Positions 8,701-14,292 of a DNA stretch of 14,503 bases are shown here, piece by piece (the stretch's first letter is position 1; each line of letters begins with the position of its first letter). The stretch comes from Dehalococcoidales bacterium (lineage in GTDB: Bacteria > Chloroflexota > Dehalococcoidia > Dehalococcoidales > UBA5627): contig JAAYNN010000052.1 of assembly GCA_012520835.1 (NCBI GenBank), positions 1 to 14,503 of the forward strand, in the 5' to 3' direction. A program made the position numbers and the translations under genes. The notes beneath the pieces were generated by a model. That model saw only the letters and a program-made list of their open reading frames with translations. It did not search any database and had not been told where the DNA came from.

Positions 8701-8791
8701 AGGCATCCCTGATTTTAGCGGACTTCAAAGAGCTGCATCCGGTTCCCTGACAGATTAAAACCGTACGGCTGATACTGCTTTTATTCGCCAC
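5774..8791 (-). CDS. NuoF-like NADH/FMN subunit fused to a GltD/NfnB-type NADPH/FAD module
   Basis: Predicted diaphorase subunit of the formate dehydrogenase, 1005 residues from the GTG at 8791. The order of modules is: a thioredoxin-like [2Fe-2S] domain (C14, C19, C50, C54); a NuoF core with GLRGRGGGGFP (about 165-175) and NADEGDPGAF for FMN/NADH; an SLBB region; and the NuoF [4Fe-4S] site SCGKCAPC plus SLCG (C457, C460, C463, C503). A GltD-type Cys-rich linker follows (C538 to C597, including CGLVCFHPCESRC), then an FAD fold IGSGPAGLTAAYYLA (about 640-655) and a second Rossmann fold IGGGHAAIDVA with YRRS (R794, R795) typical of NADPH binding. It closes with a C-terminal CRCLRC. Plain NuoF is about 430 residues, so this is a true fusion with no frameshift. 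AGAGG sits 6 bases before the GTG; an upstream TTG at 8806 would add five residues. It overlaps the nuoE-like gene. Confidence 0.9.
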   Translation of the reverse strand: MANKSSISRTVLICQGTGCSSLKSAKIRDAFEKGIAEQGISDVKVDFTGCHGFCAQGPVVVIEPEGILYTRVTLDCVSEIIRSHLVQGEPVSALFYRDPLSGAAVPCYRDIAIYKKQKRVIMRNCGRINPEKIEDYESAGGYRALSKVLSELTPQQVIEEVKKAGLRGRGGGGFPTAFKWEACRNAAGSPKYVICNADEGDPGAFMDRSLIEADPHSVIEGLIIAAYAVGASCGFIYIRQEYILAVKRLGLAIEAALRKGYLGENILASGFNFSIRIVEGMGAYVCGEETAIIASIEGRRGVPHSRPPYPAQAGLWGKPTVINNVKTLANIAVIISRGAACYLQTGSKNNSGTAVLALSGKITNVGLIEVPMGTTLREVIFDIGGGVPGGRRFKAVQVGGPGEACLPAALLKTPVDFDALAKAGASLGSGGMVVMDEDTCMVDIARYFLSFTQSESCGKCAPCRLGTKQMLDILERICGGEGRMADIDLLLELAKTVKKGSLCGLGQSAPNTVLTTLRYFRDEYEEHILKKHCRAAVCRGLVKAPCIHTCPAEIDVPRYIRFIQKGQPQEALAVIREKIPFPAVCGLVCFHPCESRCRRAQLDEAVSIRELKRYAVEYGGDLWKSRLQKASSTGKRVAVIGSGPAGLTAAYYLARLGHSVTVYESQRQAGGMLRMAIPDYRLPKETLDADIAEIENSGVTIKTNTEIYNVQSLFESGYNAVFVAIGAQNDLKIGISGEEDHRFIDRLAFLREVNMGKAASPGDRVGVIGGGHAAIDVARTARRLGAKDVTIIYRRSREDMPAGREEIEKALAEGIHILEMAMPSQVINEDDGITLECIRMAKGDIDASGRHRSVAVEGSEFTLKLDSVIASIGQRLRIPDRFGLDTAEDGFIAVNNFTLATDKPGVFAGGDAVLGPSSVIEAIAHGRQAARSIDIYLGGSGVIDEVLASAEDNSVLCDPSELPRQVSPVMPAAGRIENFSQVELGYDQEIAEEEACRCLRCDLEQ

Positions 8792-9224
8792 CCAAAACCT
8801 CTGCAACCCGGGGGGGAGTCATTTGCCCGTGTATTTCATTGCATATCATCACGGCCGGAGCCATGACACAGGCTCCCATGCATGATACCGTTTCAAGGGT
8901 ATATTCCATATCCGCGGTAGTCTCGCCGGCCCTGATCCCAAGCGTCTTTTCTATCTCGCGCAATACACGTCCTCCGCCGCGCACATGGCAGGCGGTTCCC
9001 CGGCAGGCACAGATGACTTTTTTACCGGAGGGAATAAATTTAAAACGCGGATAAAAGGTGGCAACGCTGTAAACCGTCGAAGGTGACAAACGCAGATAAT
9101 CGGCCACGCGGATGATAACGTCTTCCGGCAGGTATCCGAGGTCGTGCTGAAATTTTCCTAAAATAGCCATCAGGTTGCTTTTATCCCGGCTGAACCCGGA
9201 TAGTATATCCATTATCTTCTTCAA
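8781..9224 (-). CDS. NuoE-like [2Fe-2S] subunit of the formate dehydrogenase complex
   Basis: This is a 147-residue homologue of NuoE/HndA/HoxE, the 24-kDa-type subunit that partners NuoF-like flavoproteins. A helical N-terminus carrying FQHDLGYLPEDV is followed by the family segment STVYSVATFYPRF. The thioredoxin-fold [2Fe-2S] ligands C74 and C79 (CRGTAC) and C115 and C119 (CMGAC) are all present. It is first in the minus operon and overlaps the next gene slightly, indicating coupled translation. The start is uncertain: TTG at 9224 gives the family-like MKKIMDIL with AAGGG upstream, while ATG at 9212 would remove four residues. In context it passes electrons within a NuoE/NuoF/FdhA-type soluble complex. 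It is not part of respiratory Complex I, as no other nuo genes are near. Confidence 0.92.
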   Translation of the reverse strand: MKKIMDILSGFSRDKSNLMAILGKFQHDLGYLPEDVIIRVADYLRLSPSTVYSVATFYPRFKFIPSGKKVICACRGTACHVRGGGRVLREIEKTLGIRAGETTADMEYTLETVSCMGACVMAPAVMICNEIHGQMTPPRVAEVLGGE

Positions 9225-9318
9225 ACCTGCCCTTAATGAAATTTACGGTCAAAAACGGATTTGACTGCGATAGTAAACCTGAATAACGGCCATCAGACGG
9301 TATTAATTAAAAGGTGAG

Positions 9319-9351
9319 TATATAATATCTATCCTGAAATTATATTATATA
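9319..9351. repeat. 10-bp inverted repeat over the fdh operon -10 box
   Basis: TATATAATAT at 9319-9328 is the exact reverse complement of ATATTATATA at 9342-9351, with a 13-base spacer. The right arm overlaps the candidate minus-strand -10 box (9339-9344). It could be an operator where a repressor would block the formate dehydrogenase promoter, or merely a product of high A/T content. Confidence 0.4.
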
Positions 9352-9367
9352 TGTTTACCCCGCACAA
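9339..9367 (-). promoter_or_regulatory. Candidate promoter for the formate dehydrogenase operon
   Basis: On the minus strand TTGTGC (9367-9362) and a consensus TATAAT (9344-9339) are spaced by 17 bases. Transcription would start near 9332 and give a leader of about 108 bases before the nuoE-like start. The -10 box sits inside one arm of a 10-bp inverted repeat, which would suit repression. This is based on consensus matching only, in A/T-rich DNA where chance matches are common. Confidence 0.45.
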
Positions 9368-9370
9368 GTT

Positions 9371-9399
9371 TTGTTTGCCCCATTAAAGTAGGGTATGTT
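9371..9399 (+). promoter_or_regulatory. Candidate promoter for the pycB-aconitase-idh-mdh operon
   Basis: TTGTTT (9371-9376) and TATGTT (9394-9399) are spaced by 17 bases. An alternative pair is TTGCCC (9375-9380) with TATTAT (9399-9404) at 18 bases. Either would start transcription around 9405-9412, leaving a leader of roughly 95 bases that contains the ATATTCA repeats. The match is moderate. Confidence 0.35.
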
Positions 9400-9446
9400 A
9401 TTATTATTCATAATTATTTTGTATGCTTTGTCTTATAAAGGTTTCT

Positions 9447-9481
9447 ATATTCAGGAAGTGAATATTCAAAGCGAATATTCA
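9447..9481. repeat. Three ATATTCA copies in the pycB leader, two as GAATATTC palindromes
   Basis: ATATTCA occurs at 9447-9453, 9462-9468 and 9475-9481. The last two sit inside perfect palindromes GAATATTC (9460-9467 and 9473-9480) with 13 bases between starts. They lie between the candidate promoter and the ribosome site AAAGGA (9493-9498). This spacing could be an operator array, or the two palindromes could pair in RNA to form a small hairpin near the start codon. Confidence 0.35.
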
Positions 9482-9503
9482 GCTTTAAAAAGAAAGGAAT
9501 GCT

Positions 9504-11348
9504 ATGAATAATAATCCGTTAAAAATAACCGATGTTACCCTGCGTGACGGTCACCAGTCACTGCTGGCAACCCGCATGCGAACCGAAGACATGCTTCCGA
9601 TTGTCGAGGAAATGGATAAAGCCGGTTTTTACTCCCTGGAAGTATGGGGAGGAGCTACCTTCGATGTACCCACCAGGTATTTGAACGAAGACCCGTGGGA
9701 AAGACTTTCCGCCATCAAATGGCTGGCTCATAAAACCCCGCTGCAGATGCTTTTAAGGGGACAGAATCTGGTAGGCTACCGCAACTATGCCGACGACGTG
9801 GTAATTGCCTTTGTTAAACATGCCGCCCAAACCGGTATAGACATCTTCAGGGTATTCGATGCCTTAAACGACGAGCGCAACTTTGAAGTACCGCTGCAGG
9901 CCATAAAAGAAAGCGGCAAGCATGCCCAGCTATCTTTGTGCTATTCATTGACCGAACCCAAAATGGGCGGGCCGGTTTACAACCTGGAGTATTATATAAA
10001 TAAAGCTCTGAAACTGGAGCAGATGGGTGCAGACAGCCTGTGCATCAAAGATATGGCAGGGCTTATTCGCCCGGATGACGCCTATACCCTGATTTCCGCT
10101 CTCAAAAAAGAGGTAAAAATTCCGGTGCACCTGCATACCCACTACACCAGCGGCATGGCATCGATGAGCATCATGAAAGCCATCGAAGCCGGTGTCGATA
10201 TTATCGATACGGCGCTGGCTCCCTTTGCACTGCGCACCTCGCATCCGGCCATCGAGCCGTTTGTTGCCACTCTTTCCGGCACCGACAGGGATACCGGCAT
10301 CGATATGCACCATCTGGTTAAACTGGGACAGTATTTTGAATCGATTGCTCCCAAGTACCGCGATTTTATGGCTACCAACAAGATGGCGGTCATTGATACC
10401 GAGGTACTTGTTCACCAGGTACCCGGCGGGATGATATCCAACCTGGTCAGCCAGCTCAAGGAAGCCAATGCCCTGGATAGAATCGGCGAGGTTTATGCCG
10501 AAATCCCCAAGGTGAGAAAGGAACTCGGCTATCCTCCGCTGGTGACACCGACCAGCCAGATCGTCGGTATTCAGGCAGTTCAAAACGTGCTCTTCGGACG
10601 CTACAAAGTAATATCGGCACAGGTCAAAGACCTGGTTTACGGGCTTTACGGGCAAACCCCTGTCCCCATTACACCGGATATCCAGAAACTGGTTTTAAAG
10701 GGCTACGAGAAGGGTGAGACTCCGATTACCCAGAGGCCCGGAGATATTCTGGAGCCCGAAATGGAAAAGGCTCACGCAGATACCGCGCATATTGCGCGCA
10801 ATTTAGGCGATGTACTCACTTATGCGCTCTATCCAACCACCGGTATGCGCTTCCTGAAATGGAAATACGGTATTGAAACCCCTCCCCCCGAAACCAGAGC
10901 CAAGAAGATGGAAGACATCAAGAAAGAAGACGAATTGATTGCCAAGGCCAAAGCCGGCAAGCTGGTAGACCCGGCCACCATCGTTACCCCGCCGGCGCCT
11001 GCTGTTGCCACCCCGGCACCCGTAGCTACCACCCCTGCCCCCGTACCTGCGGCACCTGCACCCGTAGCAACAGCCCCGGCAGCAGCAACAGATCCCGCTT
11101 CACCTGCGCCTGCAGCTGCCTCAGCCCCTGTTAACGGAACGGCAATTGTAGCACCGATGCCCGGACTGGTCATTCGCTATATGGTTAAAGTCGGAGATGA
11201 TGTTAAAGAAGGCGACATCGTTGCTGTTATCGAGGCTATGAAGATGGCCATCGACCTGCCCGCTACTGTCAAGGGCAAGATAACGGAAATCAGATTCAAG
11301 GCAGGAGATCACGTGGTACGCGACGATGTCCTGGCTGTCATTGGTTAA
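9504..11348 (+). CDS. pycB: Pyruvate carboxylase subunit B-type biotin carboxyltransferase
   Basis: This is a 614-residue carboxyltransferase plus biotin carrier, predicted to move CO2 from carboxybiotin to pyruvate to make oxaloacetate. The TIM-barrel domain opens with ITDVTLRDGHQS (metal ligand D15), and holds LCIKDMAGL (K182, the carboxylated metal ligand) and HLHTHYTSG (ligands H211 and H213). A conserved PYC/OADA helical domain follows to about 475. A low-complexity Ala/Pro/Val/Thr linker (about 495-543) leads to a biotinyl domain with EAMKM, biotin lysine K580. Oxaloacetate decarboxylase alpha (OadA) is nearly identical in layout. I prefer the anabolic role because no OadB/OadG membrane genes are near and TCA genes follow. 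The separate biotin carboxylase subunit must be encoded elsewhere. AAAGGA precedes the ATG by 5 bases. Confidence 0.9.
   Translation: MNNNPLKITDVTLRDGHQSLLATRMRTEDMLPIVEEMDKAGFYSLEVWGGATFDVPTRYLNEDPWERLSAIKWLAHKTPLQMLLRGQNLVGYRNYADDVVIAFVKHAAQTGIDIFRVFDALNDERNFEVPLQAIKESGKHAQLSLCYSLTEPKMGGPVYNLEYYINKALKLEQMGADSLCIKDMAGLIRPDDAYTLISALKKEVKIPVHLHTHYTSGMASMSIMKAIEAGVDIIDTALAPFALRTSHPAIEPFVATLSGTDRDTGIDMHHLVKLGQYFESIAPKYRDFMATNKMAVIDTEVLVHQVPGGMISNLVSQLKEANALDRIGEVYAEIPKVRKELGYPPLVTPTSQIVGIQAVQNVLFGRYKVISAQVKDLVYGLYGQTPVPITPDIQKLVLKGYEKGETPITQRPGDILEPEMEKAHADTAHIARNLGDVLTYALYPTTGMRFLKWKYGIETPPPETRAKKMEDIKKEDELIAKAKAGKLVDPATIVTPPAPAVATPAPVATTPAPVPAAPAPVATAPAAATDPASPAPAAASAPVNGTAIVAPMPGLVIRYMVKVGDDVKEGDIVAVIEAMKMAIDLPATVKGKITEIRFKAGDHVVRDDVLAVIG
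10986..11132 (+). repeat. Low-complexity Ala/Pro linker-coding stretch in pycB
   Basis: About 49 codons encode almost only Ala, Pro, Val and Thr, in imperfect APVAT/PAPV-type units, as in the flexible swinging-arm linkers of biotin and lipoyl enzymes. The DNA repeat units such as GCACCCGTAGC recur. Such linkers commonly vary in length between strains. Confidence 0.7.
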
Positions 11349-11435
11349 CCCTATATTTTTATCATAAAATTACTGTTAATGGTAAAAAAGGGGATACTAT
11401 TGCATAAATACTCCCTATCTGAAAGGTAAATAACT
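11349..11435 (+). other. Short spacer before the aconitase genes
   Basis: This 87-base A/T-rich gap contains a GAAAGG ribosome site (11421-11426, 9 bases before the ATG). It also has a weak possible promoter, TTACTG (11370-11375) with GATACT (11393-11398) at 17 bases. I see no terminator stem, so co-transcription from pycB is likely, with a possible internal start. Confidence 0.35.
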
Positions 11436-12689
11436 ATGGGAAAAACACTGGCTGAAAAGATCCTGAGTTTGAAAGCCAAGACCGACGTGAATTCAGGCGA
11501 TATCGTGATTACACCGGTCGACCTGGCTTTTGTACAGGACACCACCGGGCCGCTGACGGTGCGCGAGTTTCTAAATAACGGTTTCGAAAAACTGGCAAAT
11601 CCGGACAAAACGGTTTTATTCATCGACCACGCCGCCCCCAGCCCCAACAGCCAGCTATCCACAGACCATATCACGCTGCGTGATTTTGCTAATAAGACCG
11701 GGTGTGTATTATCGGATGCCGGAGACGGCGTTTGCCACCAACTGGTTGCCGAGAACATCGCCGCACCGGGTGATGTCATTGTGGGAGCGGACTCGCATAC
11801 GGTAACAGCAGGAGGCATCGGCGCCTTTGCCACCGGCATGGGTTCGTCAGATGTAGCGGTCGCTATGGCTCTGGGAAAAACATGGTTCAGGGTGCCCGAG
11901 ACTATTAAAGTGGTTTGCAGCGGAACATTCCAGAAGCACGTTTATGCTAAAGACCTGATACTGCATTTAATCGGGCTTATCGGAGCCGACGGAGCCACCT
12001 ATAAGGCGCTGGAGTTTGCCGGCGATACGGTGGATAAAATGACTATCGGAGACAGGTTGACGATTGCCAATATGGCGGTCGAAGCCGGTGCCAAGGTAGG
12101 GCTGTTCCCTGCCGATGAGACGACCCGCCAATACATGAAAGCTCAGGGGCGCGAACACCTGTATCAGCCTCTAAGCGCCGATGCCGATGCGGTTTACGAA
12201 AGAAGCGTCAATATCGATGTTTCCAGTCTGGAGCCGACCGTATCCAAACCGCATACCGTCGATAATACGGCGCTGGCAAAGGACTTGAAAGGCACTAAAA
12301 TCCAGCAGGTCGCCATCGGCACCTGCACCAACGGCAGAATCGAGGATTTCGAAATAGCCGCTTCCATACTGAAAGGGAAGAAAAGACATCCTTCGACCAG
12401 ACTGTTGATAACACCGGCATCGAGGACGATTCTGAAGCAGATGATTAAAACCGGTTATGCCGAAATTCTGCTGGACGCCGGAGCCATGATACTGCCGCCG
12501 GGGTGCGGCTCCTGCCTCGGTCTGCACCAGGGTGTACTGGGAGATAACGAGGCCTGTTTATCCACCGCCAACCGCAACTTCAAGGGCAGAATGGGCAACC
12601 CTAATTCCTTTATCTATCTGGCCAGCCCGGCCACCGCCGCTGCCAGCGCCATAACCGGCCAGATTAGCGATCCCAGGGAGGTGCTGTAA
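11436..12689 (+). CDS. Aconitase/3-isopropylmalate dehydratase family, large subunit (probable aconitase)
   Basis: Large subunit of a two-subunit hydro-lyase that isomerises a 2- or 3-hydroxy acid through a dehydrated intermediate. The 417-residue length fits the short LeuC2/HacA-type large subunits rather than the single-chain aconitases of about 750-900 residues. The three [4Fe-4S] ligands are present: C297 in GTCTNGR, and C357 and C360 in PPGCGSCLG. Other conserved blocks are FIDHAAPSP, GADSHTVTAGG and the C-terminal RNFKGRMGNP. Sequence alone cannot separate aconitase, homoaconitase and isopropylmalate isomerase. The isocitrate and malate dehydrogenase genes downstream and the arginine in the small subunit's specificity loop favour aconitase (citrate to isocitrate). 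It is coupled to the small subunit by a TAATG overlap. Confidence 0.88.
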   Translation: MGKTLAEKILSLKAKTDVNSGDIVITPVDLAFVQDTTGPLTVREFLNNGFEKLANPDKTVLFIDHAAPSPNSQLSTDHITLRDFANKTGCVLSDAGDGVCHQLVAENIAAPGDVIVGADSHTVTAGGIGAFATGMGSSDVAVAMALGKTWFRVPETIKVVCSGTFQKHVYAKDLILHLIGLIGADGATYKALEFAGDTVDKMTIGDRLTIANMAVEAGAKVGLFPADETTRQYMKAQGREHLYQPLSADADAVYERSVNIDVSSLEPTVSKPHTVDNTALAKDLKGTKIQQVAIGTCTNGRIEDFEIAASILKGKKRHPSTRLLITPASRTILKQMIKTGYAEILLDAGAMILPPGCGSCLGLHQGVLGDNEACLSTANRNFKGRMGNPNSFIYLASPATAAASAITGQISDPREVL

Positions 12690-13180
12690 TGCAGGGAAAA
12701 GCCTTTAAATTCGGCGATAATATCTCTACCGACCACATCGTTCCCGGCCGGCTGGCACACTTGAGAAGCAACCTCCCCGAACTGGCAAAGCATGTTCTGG
12801 AGGATGCCGACCCCACCTTCGCCTCGCGTGTCAAAGAGGGGGATTTCGTGGTCGGCGGCAACAACTTCGGCCTCGGTTCCAGCCGCGAACACGCCCCGCT
12901 GGTAATCAAGATGGCCGGTGTCAGTGCCGTACTTGCCAAGTCGGTGGCGCGCATCTTTTTCAGAAACGCCATCAACCGCGGACTTCCCGTCCTCATTTGC
13001 GATACCGATAAGATTAACGACGGTGACGAACTGGAAGTGGACTTGAAACAGGGGCTTATTATAGATAAAACCAACGGCAACCGGCTTACCTTCAACAAAA
13101 TACCGGATGCCATGTTAAGCATATTACATGAAGGCGGATTGATGCCGTATATCAAGAAATACGGCGATTTTCAGATGTAG
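12689..13180 (+). CDS. Aconitase/3-isopropylmalate dehydratase family, small subunit (probable aconitase)
   Basis: Small (swivelling-domain) subunit that completes the active site of the preceding large subunit. The 163-residue product has the family N-terminus GKAFKFGDNISTDHIVPG, and the substrate-binding loop FGLGSSREHAP around 75-85, which holds the Ser and Arg that grip the substrate carboxylates. The specificity loop after VPG reads RLAHLRSN, with R26 where the archaeal homoaconitase small subunit has YLRT and the isopropylmalate enzyme has YLVY (compared from memory). An Arg there is reported to bind the extra carboxylate of tricarboxylic substrates, which fits aconitase. GGAGGTG (12677-12683) sits 5 bases before the ATG, which overlaps the previous stop by one base. 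Confidence 0.88.
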   Translation: MQGKAFKFGDNISTDHIVPGRLAHLRSNLPELAKHVLEDADPTFASRVKEGDFVVGGNNFGLGSSREHAPLVIKMAGVSAVLAKSVARIFFRNAINRGLPVLICDTDKINDGDELEVDLKQGLIIDKTNGNRLTFNKIPDAMLSILHEGGLMPYIKKYGDFQM

Positions 13181-13183
13181 TTC

Positions 13184-13189
13184 AGGAGG
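13184..13189 (+). promoter_or_regulatory. Consensus ribosome binding site for isocitrate dehydrogenase
   Basis: A perfect AGGAGG ends 8 bases before the ATG at 13198, in the 17-base gap after the small hydratase subunit. It fixes the start of the dehydrogenase gene and suggests efficient independent translation initiation. Confidence 0.75.
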
Positions 13190-13197
13190 CTTTTTAA

Positions 13198-14292
13198 ATG
13201 ACCAATACTCATAATATTACCCTAATTCCCGGTGACGGCATCGGACCCGAAGTCAGCAATGCCACCAAGAGAGTGCTGGAAGCTACCGGCGTCAGGTTCA
13301 ACTGGGACATCATGTATGCCGGTATCGATGTAATGGAGGAATACGGCACTCCCCTGCCCGAGCATGTGCTAGAATCCATTCGTAAAAACAAAGTGGCCAT
13401 CAAAGGTCCGGTTACCACCCCGATCGGCTGCGGTTTCCGCAGCGTCAATGTCGCCCTGCGCAAGCAGCTCGAGCTTTACGCCTGTGTCAGGCCCTGCAAG
13501 AGCTATAAGGGCATCATCTCCCCCTATCAGGATATCGATATCGTGATTGTCAGGGAGAATACGGAAGATCTCTATGCCGGCATCGAGTTCGAAAAAGGCA
13601 AACCGCAAACGGAAGAAATAATTAAATATCTATCCGAAAAGAGCGGGACTAAAATCAGGGAGGATTCCGGTATCAGCATCAAGCCGATATCAGAAACCGG
13701 CAGCAGGCGCATTATTAAATATGCTTTCGAGCTTGCCAAAAAAGAAGGGCGTAAAAAAGTAACCGCCATTCATAAGGCTAACATTCTGAAATTCTCGGAT
13801 GGCCTGTTTTTATCGATTGCCCGCGAATTAGCCGGCGAATACCCCGATATTGAGTTCGAGGACAGGATTATCGATAACATGACCATGCAGCTGGTGAAAA
13901 AACCGCAGCAGTTCGATGTTATCGTCTGCCCCAACCTCTACGGCGATATCCTTTCGGATTTGTGTGCCGGACTGGTGGGTGGGCTGGGGTTGGCACCCGG
14001 CGCCAATATCGGCGAAGAGGCTGCCCTGTTCGAACCGACTCACGGCAGCGCACCTAAATACAAGGGTATGAACAAGCTCAATCCGATGGCTATGATGCTC
14101 TCGGGAGTGATGATGCTGAAACACATCGGCGAGCCGGAAGCCGCTGTCAGGCTGGAAAAAGCCATCGCCGAAGTAATTGCCGAAGGCAAAAACCTTACCT
14201 ATGATTTGAAAGCGGATTCCGAGAGAGATACTGCCGTCGGCACCTCTCAGGTGGCTGATGCTGTAATCGAGAAACTGGAGAATATAAAATAA
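13198..14292 (+). CDS. Isocitrate dehydrogenase, probably NADP-dependent
   Basis: Predicted to oxidatively decarboxylate isocitrate to 2-oxoglutarate. The 364-residue protein belongs to the isocitrate/isopropylmalate dehydrogenase family: LIPGDGIGPEV at the N-terminus; the isocitrate-type phosphorylation-loop motif RSVNVALRKQL (S82, N84, R88); and catalytic Y126 (NTEDLYAG), K193, D226, D250 and D254. The S-x-N-x-x-x-R pattern supports isocitrate over isopropylmalate. In the cofactor loop HGSAPKYKG, K287 and Y288 match the Lys-Tyr pair of NADP-dependent enzymes such as E. coli Icd, where NAD enzymes usually have Asp-Ile. The second cofactor region is not clear, so NADP use is probable, not proven. 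It is shorter than E. coli Icd (about 416). Its stop overlaps the mdh ATG (TAATG). Confidence 0.9.
   Translation: MTNTHNITLIPGDGIGPEVSNATKRVLEATGVRFNWDIMYAGIDVMEEYGTPLPEHVLESIRKNKVAIKGPVTTPIGCGFRSVNVALRKQLELYACVRPCKSYKGIISPYQDIDIVIVRENTEDLYAGIEFEKGKPQTEEIIKYLSEKSGTKIREDSGISIKPISETGSRRIIKYAFELAKKEGRKKVTAIHKANILKFSDGLFLSIARELAGEYPDIEFEDRIIDNMTMQLVKKPQQFDVIVCPNLYGDILSDLCAGLVGGLGLAPGANIGEEAALFEPTHGSAPKYKGMNKLNPMAMMLSGVMMLKHIGEPEAAVRLEKAIAEVIAEGKNLTYDLKADSERDTAVGTSQVADAVIEKLENIK

Larger units (their letters stand above)
9225..9503. other. Divergent control region between the fdh and TCA operons
   Basis: This 279-base A/T-rich gap separates two divergent operons and must contain promoters for both. 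It holds a candidate promoter on each strand, a 10-bp inverted repeat (9319-9328 with 9342-9351), a TTAATTAA palindrome at 9303-9310, and three ATATTCA copies between 9447 and 9481. No small reading frame or RNA gene is recognisable. Confidence 0.7.

Noticed and set aside
9321..9326. Plus-strand TATAAT as a promoter for pycB
   Set aside because: No acceptable -35 box lies 16-18 bases upstream, and it sits about 180 bases from the start codon. The 9371-9399 pair is better.
9945..10655. 236-codon minus-strand frame opposite pycB
   Set aside because: It is antisense to a strongly supported carboxyltransferase, its translation resembles no family, and it has no ribosome site. It is a shadow of codon bias.
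10829..11173. Gly/Ala-rich minus-strand frame, 114 codons
   Set aside because: It is the complement of the Ala/Pro linker of pycB. The repeated composition explains the apparent open frame.
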